Source of the DNA: Echinometra lucunter
Lineage: Eukaryota > Echinodermata > Echinoidea > Camarodonta > Echinometridae
Reading direction: 5' to 3'
NCBI GenBank assembly: GCA_029962745.1
Contig: CM057169.1
Location: 15,625,078 to 15,689,077, forward strand
DNA length: 64,000 nucleotides
Shown: one piece after another, positions 23,591 through 34,100 of the stretch
Numbering within the stretch: position 1 is the stretch's first letter
Layout of the letters: each line of letters starts with the position of its first letter
The notes under the pieces: model-generated
Database searches by the model: none
Told to the model about the DNA's origin: nothing
Seen by the model: only the letters and a program-made list of their open reading frames with translations
Position numbers and translations under genes: made by a program

Positions 23591-24364
23591 AGGTAACCTT
23601 ATGTGACCTTTTGCAAATAATAGGCCCTAAATTCATAAAAGGTAAGCCATAATATTCATGAAATACATCCTCTTATATGTTGAGACAGTATCTGTAGATT
23701 TGCTGTAGTTTTTAATAATTAAGTGTCTGGTAAACACAACCCGACACTTCCTACATAAAAGTGTGGTATTTCACAATTTTTTTTTACATAACTTAAAGGA
23801 ATTTAGGACCTATTATTCATGAAAGGTTGTATAACACAATGGCAATATGATCACCCAACAGTTCCAAGTAAGGCATTAAAAAAGATGAAATTACAACTCA
23901 TTATTTGCACTTAGAACGATATGTCATACAACAAAACCTTTTCAAAATCTGTACTATTAATGAGGTTTACGGGTTGCATGATCACTCTTATAAGAGACCT
24001 TAATGTTGAACTAAATCACCATAGAAACATCATGCCATGATGAAAAAAAGGTTACAGAATTTTGCACTCAAATTTCCAATTGAACTACATAACTTAAGTT
24101 GGTCAACATGTAGCTGAAAGGCTCTTGTAATTTGCACAAAAAGCATATTACATACATATGTTAATCCCCAACAATCAGGTATGGATAATTACATGACATG
24201 GACACTTGGTCTAATACCTCATGGGGTACACAGAAACTGCATGCACATTAGGCGATAGATGCGGCTTCATACACACAATTACTTTAAGTGGAAAGGGCAA
24301 AGAGAAGTAACTTTTGTTGGTAAATAGTAATGGGAGAGTCTGAAATAGAGATGTCATTAGTCCA
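23591..24364. other. AT-rich non-coding DNA
   Basis: No gene recognised. 'gccctaaattcataaaaggt' near 23625 and 'ggacctattattcatgaaag' near 23806 look like diverged inverted or direct echoes of each other, possibly an old foldback of about 200 bp. Confidence 0.35.
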
Positions 24365-24500
24365 GTGGTTTAAATGTACTTAAATAGAGATAAAAAGGTC
24401 ATGGGTTCAATGCTGACATGCTACTAGGGTCTTCTGGCAAGACATCAATCTACATTTGCCGCTCTCTACCCAGGTGTCAAGTGGATAATGTAGGAATTCC
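24365..24500 (+). mobile_element. tRNA-derived SINE fragment
   Basis: A tRNA-like head ('cagtggtttaaatgt', box-B-like 'catgggttcaatgctg') is followed by the SINE body phrase 'ggcaagacatcaatctacat' and 'ctctacccaggtgtcaa'. The 3' part is not traceable. Confidence 0.55.
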
Positions 24501-24689
24501 TTGAAAGCTTTGCTGCTACTGAAATTCATAGCCCCACTAAAAAGGGGGTAACATTGAAGCCCCTTGAGTGTTTTGTATGGTGGACATGAATATTACTCCT
24601 AAATAGATTACTGTGGGATCAATATCAATATGCTCGCTGGGAAAATTCTGAACACTTGAATACTGGATTAAGAATATGAACTACTAAAC

Positions 24690-24790
24690 ATACTTTTAAC
24701 TTCACACCCTAAACAAAACACCCTATCTAACCCTAGTCCTAAACCTAACTAACCTCTTGCCTATTTCAACCGTGACCCTAACCGTATTCA
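24690..24790. repeat. Degenerate CCCTAA/CCTAAAC-like repeat
   Basis: Short runs such as 'ctaaccctagtcctaaacct' and 'gtgaccctaaccgta' resemble degraded telomere-type units. See also 26400-26720. Confidence 0.55.
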
Positions 24791-25079
24791 GTGTCAGATT
24801 TGTGTACATGTATTCACCACAGCTTTTCGGTACTACACATGTACTCAAAGCGAAATTCTTACTTTGTCAATTTTTTTTTTTCTCTTGTGATAACTGATCA
24901 CAGTTTCAAACCTTTCAAACATTTCAAACTGTACTTCCAGTTCATTATCTGCTGTGTCTCATTATAATTATGAAGTCATTCTATTTGTGTAGAGTCACAT
25001 GGATTGGAAAAGGAGACCCACAGGTTATGGTCATTTAGTTAAGCTGTTTCTTTTTCCCTGTATCCATGTGACTCTCCTT

Positions 25080-25345
25080 AAATTACAACTATTGTTTTGT
25101 ATTTTGTTGTCCTGGTTGCCCTTACAGAATAAATAATGATGATGATGATGATGAGGATGATTATGATGATGATGATAATGATCATGATAGTAATAATAAC
25201 AATAATAATGACAATGATGATGATAATAATAATGATTACAACGTTGATGATGATGATAATAATGTTGATGATCATCATCGTGATAATAACAACAATAACG
25301 ATGTTGATTATGTTGATGATGACGATGATGATGTTGACAAAATAA
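25080..25345. repeat. Retroposon-like tail and (GAT/AAT)n microsatellite
   Basis: 'cttacagaataaataatgat' leads into about 200 bases of GAT, AAT and AAC triplets (25133-25340). The AATAAA followed by a short tandem repeat resembles a non-LTR retroposon 3' end whose tail has expanded. Long Met/Ile-rich frames over it are artefacts. Confidence 0.7.
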
Positions 25346-26400
25346 AGCCCAGAGTCACTGTTACCCCAGCAAATGTCATAGCACCATTTCTTGAAAAAGT
25401 TGACTGGTCACCTTTAAAGCTCTTGTTTATTAGCGGGGCGGACTCACATGCCATTTGTCATAAAAGCCACCTTCTCAACATGAGGTCTTCTGCAAGGTAT
25501 GCAGACATTTTCCTTCTAAAATAATGACCCAGTCGGTATCTCATTAGATGACCTTTCTTGCCCCAAGCCCCCCCCCCCATCTTACCTCCCCCATCCCAAC
25601 TTCAAATCTTTGTTTTTCACTTGAGAATGAGCCTTTAACTCTATTTATATGCCACTCAAATTATATACCTATGTCACAGTATATTTTTCAAGCAGTATAT
25701 TTACTTACATCTTCAGCCTTATTCAACAATTTCCAGTCTACACTTAGGACATAAAGGTGATTATGAGGTAGTCAGTACAAACTGGTAAATTTTACCCTGC
25801 CTAGTGATAAAACCGAAGTAATATTCATTTTCTTTTTTTCAGAAAAATGCTTCACACAGATTCAAATAGACACGTGAGGATAAGGCCTCAAATAACACAA
25901 TAATATTCACCTTTAAGTAAATATATGTATATCACATACATTTTTTCTTTAATTACTTCTGTTGATGTTTCACAGAACGGACATTTCATTATCCCCTGCC
26001 TAAATATCAAATATAAAAAAGTAACTTTCATTCAAAAACATTTCCTGGGAAATCCCTCACCCCAAACCTTCATAATTTTCAAAACATGATTTTGACTCTA
26101 TGCATGTTGTCAAATGATTACACCAACACTTCTTCATCTTCTGAAGATCAAACATTGGTAGCAGAACACTGTTACTCTTCGGTATTTCCTAACACTTTTA
26201 AAGTTCTCAAAGGCATCCGCAGACCTAAACTTACTAGTATACCTAACCCAGACCCAAATCCTAAACCTACACATAAAATAAAATCAACTATAACCCTCAT
26301 CCTACTCCTGGCTTTCATTATCTTATGAAGATCAGACATTTGTTTACAGAACAGATGCTCTGGCCACAATTGCTCTTTCGTAAATTTCTTACACTTCATA
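25346..26400. other. Non-coding DNA
   Basis: No gene recognised. Short telomere-like phrases begin near 26215 ('cctaaacttactag', 'cctaacccagacccaaatcc'). Confidence 0.35.
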
Positions 26401-26720
26401 AATTCTCTAATTTAACCTCAGACCTACTCATACCTAACCCTTACCCCAACCCCCAACCTCAAACCTAAACCAATAATACATGTAGAGCCCAACAACAACC
26501 CTTACACCTAATCTAAACCTAAACCTTACCCTAAACTAGAACTGCAATGCAACCCTTACGGCTAACCTTAACCATAACTCTTACCTTGAACCTAAACCTA
26601 ACATAAAACCGAATTACAACCATCACAAATGACCCTTATATACACTAACCCTAACCTTAACACTAACACTAACCTTAACCCTAACCTTTATACTAAAACT
26701 AAATTAAACCTCAATTGCAC
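26401..26720. repeat. Degenerate interstitial telomere-like repeat
   Basis: About 300 bases of C-rich units: 'cctaacccttaccccaaccc', 'cctaaacctaaaccttaccc', 'cactaaccttaaccctaacc'. The unit drifts between CCCTAA, CCTAAA and CCTTAA, on one strand only. It is not a clean (CCCTAA)n array. Confidence 0.7.
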
Positions 26721-26827
26721 TCAATAAACAAAACTCACATATTCACTCTATCTCTCTAAACAATCTCGAAAGCAAACTGACTGGATTCATGAAGTGCACC
26801 CCTTTTATCATAGGTAAACCCTCCACT

Positions 26828-27848
26828 GGGAGTTGGTCAACATTAAGCCCTTTACCAAATGACCTAAAGTACATCATAACTTTTAGTCAGTATTGAGCAA
26901 AATTGGGAAATGGGTCCTATTATCAAATAACAGTATCCCAGTAATAAAACAGTACTGATACAATTGTACCTATACAATAAGAAATTGATTTTTATAGTCT
27001 GAATATGGTATTTTAAAATGTTGCACAGCAAAAGTCATGTCCGAGGATGGTTTCAAAGAAAAACTCAATAAAGAATCAGCATTTGCTCTTGAAGGTACCC
27101 ATTGTAAAGTGGGTTCTAAGAATCATAGGGGAAACCCCGGTGTAGTGGTACATGTACACCCGCACATCCCAATAAGTTATATCAGGAGAAGAGACCTGAG
27201 GATCACAAGGATTAAGGGAGTTGGTCAACATTAAGCCCTTCACCAAATGACCTAAAGTACATCATAACTTTTAGTCAGTATTTAGCGAAATTGGGAAATG
27301 GGTCCTATTATCAAATAACAGTATCCCAGTAATAAAACAGTACTGATACAATTGTACCTATACGATAAGAAATTGATTTTTATAGTCTGAATATGGTATA
27401 TTAAAATGTTGCACACCACAAAAGTCATGTCCGAGGATGGTTTCAAAGAAAAACTCAATAAAGAATCAGCATTTTCTCTTGAAGTTACCCATTGTAAAGG
27501 GGGTTTTAAGAATCGAAGGGGAAACCCCGGTGTAGTGGTAAATGTACACCCGCACATCCCAATAAGTTATATCAGGAGAAGAGACCCGAGGATCACAAGG
27601 ATTAAATTCGCTTTTCCCCTCCCAAGCCCAGGTGACACCAAATAATTAATAATGATAATAATTTCTCTTGAAGTTACCCATTGTAAAGGGGGTTCTAAGA
27701 ATCAAAGGGGAAACCCCGTTGTAGTGGTAAATGTACACCCGCATATCCCAATAAGTTATAACAGGAGAAGAGACCCGAGGATCACAAGGATTAAGTTCGC
27801 TTTTCCCCTCCCAAGCCCAGGTAACACCAAATAATTAATAATGATAAT
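26828..27848. repeat. Tandem repeat: two ~389-bp units plus a ~189-bp partial unit
   Basis: 'gggagttggtcaacattaag' occurs at 26828 and 27216, and 'aaagtcatgtccgaggatgg' at 27031 and 27421 (period 388-390). The second half of the unit is repeated once more at 27661-27848 with a ~189-bp period, joined through 'caccaaataattaataatga'. Each unit keeps the same open frame (containing GNPGVVVHVHPHIP-type residues), but no start, splice or family signal supports a gene. Confidence 0.85.
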
Positions 27849-28734
27849 AATTCTGAATGTCGTATCATATGAAAATCATAAAACTGGTTTGGGGGCTTAT
27901 TATGTCTGCACTGATACGACATCAGCTGTATTTTCATACGCTCCAATACTTTCATACCTGATATGAATATGAAACATATCAGCTGATCACTCAGAAACTT
28001 GTGTCTTTACAATGTTTCTTTGTACAATGCATTTTTACTAGTGCACGTATATTTCTTCAGTTACATGTATACGTATACGTATACGCTTTATACAAGCGTC
28101 TTAGTCTGAACAGGCTAGTGATCAAATATTTAAGGTATAAATTCCATCACCTTGACTTAAATTCACCAACTTCATCATCCCATATTGATAAAAAAGATTG
28201 GTTAATGTCTCTTATTCTTCAATATATCTTTTGATCAGCTTGTCACCACAGTGTTGCAAGGAGATCACTCAGCATACTTGTACAAGGCATGTTCACTCAC
28301 ATGCAACAGCAAGACAGCATTTTTTTAGAAAGGGTATTGAGCGTAACATTTCTGTATCTCATAATAACATTTTATATGTTTAAGCACCTGATATCTCTGT
28401 GCACTTTACAGAAATATTATCATTACATCTTGTAACACACAAGTACATGTAAGTACGCTTATAGCACCTTTGATGCCTACATGTACTTGCATTCACTTCA
28501 CACACAAGAAAACCTGCGCCTTTTAAGCAGCGTTTCGCTGCATGTCTGAATGAGCCTATAATTGTATGTTAATTAACTTTACAAAGAGAACTACATGTAT
28601 ACTGAAAACAAACTGGTACATGTAAACAAAATTTACATGTCCAATTTTGATTTTTCTATTAATACACACACTGTAGCTTGAATAGTTTAAACAGAAATTC
28701 AAACTCAAAACAAGCAAGGAGTATTAAATTGTGC
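27849..28734. other. Non-coding DNA
   Basis: AT-rich; 'gtatacgtatacgtatac' near 28067 is a short self-complementary repeat. No gene recognised. Confidence 0.4.
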
Positions 28735-29151
28735 TTAACCCATTCGTGACAGGAATTATTTAAAGCCTAATTTGATCAGCTTTTATTCTTCAAATTGGCA
28801 ACACCAACATTTTTCTTTTATTGCTACATTTTTTTTATAAAACATCATGTATCTGAAATAAATATAAATTGACAGAATGTATGCTGAGAAGTCATAAAGT
28901 TGCCAATTTGCAGGGAAAAACAGTAATTTTAACATTTTCATCGCATTGCCAATTTAAGGATTTTAATGCTTATTTTCCTTTAAAAAATTTTCAGCATCAA
29001 ATAACAAATAATAATGCAACCTAAATGGGCACCGTAAGTGTGGAATTTTTTGCTCTTTCTGCTCAGGTATTTAGCACGATTTTTAGCGCTCTGCATCAAA
29101 AGTTATTAGATCAAACCACATAATGTGGACCTTCTGTCACGAATGGGTTAA
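28735..29151 (+). mobile_element. TTAA-MITE family 1, copy
   Basis: Flanked by TTAA at 28735 and 29148. Ends TTAACCCATTCGTGACAG and its complement are intact. Interior modules AAATTGGCAA (28793), TTGCCAATTT (28904) and TTGCCAATTT (28947) are present. 417 bp, non-coding. Confidence 0.9.
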
Positions 29152-29979
29152 AACAAAGTAAATCTTCCTAATAAGGTTATGCATATTGGCTCTTCCAAGT
29201 AGGATTGGCAAATCCACCTGTCCTCTGAAAGGTCATTCCTATTTTACAACCTTCTGTTACATAGAGTATGGACAGAGTGCATGTTATATGGAACAATTAA
29301 AGGCTGGCTAACTTTGTGAGTAGCTGATTTAAAAAATTCTCAAACTAAAATGAAACATGTGTATGAGTACTTGTATTTGTACTCAAAAACCCTGAAACCA
29401 ACCATAATTTGGAATGAAAAAGTGTAAGTTAGACGTAAACGGCAATTTCATTATCCTTCGTCTCTCGAGACAATCACTAACAGGACTACTTTGCTTGAAT
29501 TTGAAAATGCTGTTATGTGCCTCCCGCCGCGTGATACGCCAATACACACAGTACGGTAAGGTGAGTCATACGCGCATGCGCACTCCTTATGTCTATTCTG
29601 TGCAACCGACCCTCGTATATTTTTCAAACATTGGTTCACATTTTTGATATTTAAAAATACTTCCTGTGGATATTATACTTTGAAACTTTCAGACTGGTAT
29701 TTTTACACTATAACCCTTATGTTTATCCCATTTTCAAGTAACAAAACAAGATTTTTTAAAATCATAACAATGTTAACCAATGCCTTTAACGCAGAGGAAT
29801 ATACACTGATCATGGAAAACCCATTACAATGCAGCTACATATATATTTTATATCAATGCCTTGAGTATTCTATCAATGTAGGCCTATACAGCACCGGTTC
29901 ATGTCCACACATACACCGTGCTGCACAACAGTGCACATGTGTTGAATATGATTGGTTTTAATATTTTATCCATGTCATT

Positions 29980-31920
29980 AGCTTAAATGCCTTATTGGTA
30001 GCTTGAATATGATATACACTGTATGTAATATTTCATATCATTGCCTTGAATATATGAATATATGCCTTGAATAAAAAATTTGAAATTTGGACTTTGAATT
30101 TCGAATTCGTATCCTACTACGTATGTCAGAACCTATACGTCTGGTTCTTGATTATCTTTATCAAATGACAAGAAATATTTCTGAAATTATGTTGTGGTCT
30201 CTTAAGTACTAGTATTACTTGCACGCACATAACATCAGTTCATGTAAAAGACTTCTCTAGCCAGAATATCAACCTTCCACTTTCTCAATTTTGCACGTCA
30301 GGGAAGCAAACACATGTGATTGTTTCTACACTGAATTTCAGTGATAATATGACTCTTTCATTTAAAAAAAAATGCTAAAAAACATGAGTTTGCAGGTTCC
30401 TAAGTAGAAGTTAGGGTAATTCCAATTTTTTTCTTGGGGTGTGTGCGGGGGGAAAGAGAGGTCAACCTCCCCCTTTCCACTCATGCATGTACGACTTGCA
30501 TTCCAATTTCCCTATCAAACACTTTCACATGGTAATGGTCTATGCATCAGTCCTATATTTATCCAACCACAAAAAGACGGACTATAAACTCGGTATGAAA
30601 ATAATTGGCAAGAGTTACTCTACCAACACACTAATTCTATGAAAAACTGAATGAGTGACAAGTGTTTTGACTGACTCACAGGCTATATGCACAGAGCAAG
30701 GGAGACATTGCTGATGGAAAATCCATTACTGAGCCCCGTCCATTCTGGCCGGGATATGGAAAGAAGGCCTATACATATACAAGCAAGTCTGCTCCCATAT
30801 TGCTGTGTTTCATGTCACTTGTGACTTTTCTCAATAGTGCATCACTGAGATATACTGCACATATATTTCATATCACAGAATATGTATACGGCATATTTCA
30901 TTGCCAAGTACAAGCATATATATGCATTCTTTTTGTTCCACATTACATTCTCTAGAAGTACATATTCTGGAAAGTATAGTGTTTTACATCAATGATTTTG
31001 ATAGTATACTGTACATATTTCACATCACTCTTTAACCCATTCGTGACAGGAATTATATAAAGCCTAATTTGATCAGATTTTATTCTTCAAATGTGCAACA
31101 CCAACATTCTTATTTTATTGCTACATTTTTCTTATAATAAAACGTCATGTATCTGAAATGAATATAAATTGACAGAAATTATGAGAAGTCAAAAAGTTGC
31201 CAATTTGCAGGGGAAAACGATGATTTTAAACCTTCTATCACATTGCCAATTTAAGGATTTTAATGCTTATTTTCCTTCAAAAAATTTTCAGCATCAAACA
31301 ACGAATATTGACGCAACCAAAATGGCCACAGTTTGTGTAGAATTTTTTGCTCTTTCTGCTCATGTATTTGATATGATTTTTAGGGCTTTGCATCAAAAGA
31401 TATTAGGCCAAACCACAAAATGTGGACCTCTGTCACGAATCACTGTATCATACCCTACATGCATACATTTCATACCACAGAATACTACAATATAGCATAT
31501 TCATATCATTGCCAGGTATATTTCATCAGTCTCTATGTGCATGTACATGTACATGTAATGTCAGTGTTTTATTTTCTCCTATAGTGTTTATCACTGTTCT
31601 TGAAAGCACAGTGTGTACGTTTTACTTCAATAATTACTCTGATACACTGTATATGTATTTCAGCTCCTTCACTAAATATTAATTAGTACATGTACACATC
31701 AAATCACAGGAAGCATACTGCACTATTATCAAATATATATCTGCATGTATGCCAAGTATATATATATGAGGTGGGCATACTTCTGTTTTGTATGGTATTG
31801 CCCAATAAAATATAGTGCACATGACTACGTTTCATATCACTATTCTGGACAGAACTACATCAACGACTTAGTGTTTCATATCATTTACTTCATACTGCAC
31901 AATAGCGGTATTCCATATCA
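29980..31920. repeat. Decayed repeat of a 'TTTCATATCAC' phrase
   Basis: Phrases of the type 'atactg(c/t)acatat(at)ttcatatcac' recur near 30020, 30853, 31008, 31460, 31500, 31640, 31830, 31870 and 31905 with irregular spacing. The distribution suggests a very old tandem or dispersed repeat interrupted by a family 1 MITE. Unit boundaries cannot be set by eye. Confidence 0.4.
31032..31440 (+). mobile_element. TTAA-MITE family 1, right end clipped
   Basis: The left end TTAACCCATTCGTGACAG is intact at 31032. The right end stops at 'ctctgtcacgaat' (31440) and continues into 'cactgtatcatacc', so the last seven bases GGGTTAA are missing. The first TTGCCAATTT module is mutated ('aaatgtgcaac'). Confidence 0.85.
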
Positions 31921-32564
31921 GTGACAATTGTATCCTATGATTGTATATACATGTATGTATGGAATCTCCTGTATGGTCATGTTCATGTACATTTCTTTTG
32001 TATCACTGGCACAGCAATATTCCCCATCAACCCAATGCTTACAATGAACCCTTTTTTCTTCTTCATATATATCAAGCCTACGGGAATTCGAGAATTTAGT
32101 AGTTAAAGGGTTAATATACAGTACATCATTGGTGTAGATATATAATGGACATTCATCTGCTCATGTACTGTGTGTCAATGACATTTTTCGCATGCAGGAC
32201 TTCTTTCACAAAACTGGCATGGACTTCATCTTGTTACATGTACAGCAGTATGAACATGCAGATTATGTACATGTACTTACATGTACTGGATCCAAATAGA
32301 GCTATTCCTATTGCTACGGATTTTGCCATTACAGGGTACAATGAAAATATTTTGACCAAAGAATGTTGTCTATTGACCCTGTTTACTTGACCCAATCAAA
32401 AGCCTGATTCTAATTCTTTGCACATCTTTTTAATGTATGTAGCAGCCTTTCTACAATACTTTTCAAAACAGATGCAACTTACAGCACAGATGCTGTTAAG
32501 TGTTACTTGTAACAGCATGAAGAACTTTTTCTCTACACAAGCTTCTAACAAGGAATTCCATTTT

Positions 32565-32905
32565 ATAATGCTAATAATATGTTGCATCTACATAGCACAT
32601 CATGTGAATATTTCAATGCGCTTTAAGATGTTACTAGTATTACCCCTGATCACTGATTTCTAGCATGTGCACGAGTGTGCACCATCTCCACTATTTAGGG
32701 AGCATTCCTACCATTTTGCACCGTTCACATGCCCATATGCAGGGCAATGACTTTTGGCAATTGTCACAGGTACCCATTTGCTCCTGGTGAAGAGTGCAAC
32801 ATAGATTAATGTCTAGCCAAAAAAAAATCAATGCCGCAGTGGGACTCGAACCATGAACCTCGTGATCCAAACGCTCGGGGCGTATCTGCTGGACCACAAA
32901 ACCTT
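32565..32905 (-). mobile_element. tRNA-derived SINE (family A)
   Basis: Read on the minus strand the element starts with a tRNA-like head (box-B-like 'ggttcgagtcccac', complement of 32838-32852), then body phrases 'caggtacccatttgctcct', 'gtgcaccatctccactat' and a 'gcgctttaagatg' end. Colinear with 59690-59935 and 13640-13985. Confidence 0.65.
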
Positions 32906-33834
32906 AATATGCTGAGTACTCAAAGGGTGTTAAACTACATGAACATAACACAGCTTGACATTAACAGGTGTTGCTTGGACACTTGCTCCCTCCCCCCAAA
33001 TCTTGGTCTGGACCTATGAAATCTACAAAATTTTACAAAAGGTTTAATGTAAACGGACCCTAAACTTTCAATGCAGACCCTCTACCAAAATAGATGGTAT
33101 GTCAACCTTGCCGAAAAGTACAAAATAGCTTTTATACATGAGACACCTGGTTCCAGTAGTCAACAGGTTAAAGGTAGTCCGTCCCTTTTGCAAAATTTAC
33201 GAAAATCCATACAACTTGGAATGAGTTTAGGATATGCCCTTCTGATACTGTTTATTTAATCTTATGGTCATACGTTGCTAAAGTTATTAATATAAAATGA
33301 AAATCTGTCTATCGACCTTGAATAAGCAAGTCGGATCGGCAGAAGCGTAGCCAGCCGCACACAGCTCGCGGCCACCACGCATACCATACACGTATATGTA
33401 CAGCAGCACCGTAATGTGAATCCTTTCATTGTGCGCTATCTAGAATATTCAGATCTTTTTTTCGTGGTACGAAGAAAGTAAGCTCTGATAAATTATTGAA
33501 GATTATTTCCTTAAAACCGAATTCACGCTTTGTCAATTTCAGGGATAGGTTATATAGCCTTTCTCTTGCAAATGATGACAGAGTCAGGGAACTTTCAGAA
33601 TTAGGTCTGCAAAAGGGACGGGCTACCTTTAAGTTAACAGAATTCTGGCTGTCAGCAGACTTCATGTATATTGCCTATCTTTCAGTGCTCCCCTTATCTA
33701 TCACTCAGATTTTCTTTAATTCTCTTTTCTTTCTATGTCTACTACTGAGATTTTTCTATTACTCCTTTCATGTCTCTCTTATCTTCTGGTCTCTTTACAT
33801 GTATGTCTCCCCCCCCCATTCTCTCACCTTCTGT
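32906..33834. other. Non-coding DNA
   Basis: 33165-33640 contains two facing segments: 'ggttaaaggtagtccgtccc', then 'ttttgcaaaatt', near 33165, and 'ctgcaaaagggacgggctac', then 'ctttaagttaac', near 33608. They are mutually complementary over about 25 bases and probably mark the ends of a foldback element of about 470 bp that starts 'ttaaaggtagtccgtccctt'. No gene recognised. Confidence 0.45.
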
Positions 33835-34100
33835 CTTCCTTCTTCTCTCTTTCTTTCTCTTTCTTTCTCTGTTTCCCTGTCTATTTCTCTATTGCTCCTT
33901 CTGTCCATCTTTCCCTTACTCTCTCCTCATGTCTCTCCCCCTCCCCACCTTCACTCATCTTCTCTTCTCTTCCTTCCTTCTCCCTGTCAATTATTCCCTT
34001 CATCCTGGATTTCTCTATTGCTCCTTCTGTCTCTCCCTATCTTCTTACCCCCTCCTCATCTATCTTCCTCCCCTTCCCTCAATCATTCCACTCATCTTGG
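33835..34100. repeat. (CT)n/(CCT)n-rich tract
   Basis: Pyrimidine-rich block of about 260 bases. Ser/Leu/Pro-rich open frames of up to about 215 codons cross it and are repeat artefacts. Confidence 0.88.

Noticed and set aside
27034..27834. CRISPR-like or gene array at the 389-bp tandem repeat
   Set aside because: Units are long, adjacent and without unique spacers; the genome is eukaryotic.
31169..31495. 108-codon frame containing [19 protein letters not shown]; equivalents at 60247, 61227 and 20728-21000
   Set aside because: The same frame recurs because it lies inside the family 1 MITE. It has no protein family features and is broken in several copies.
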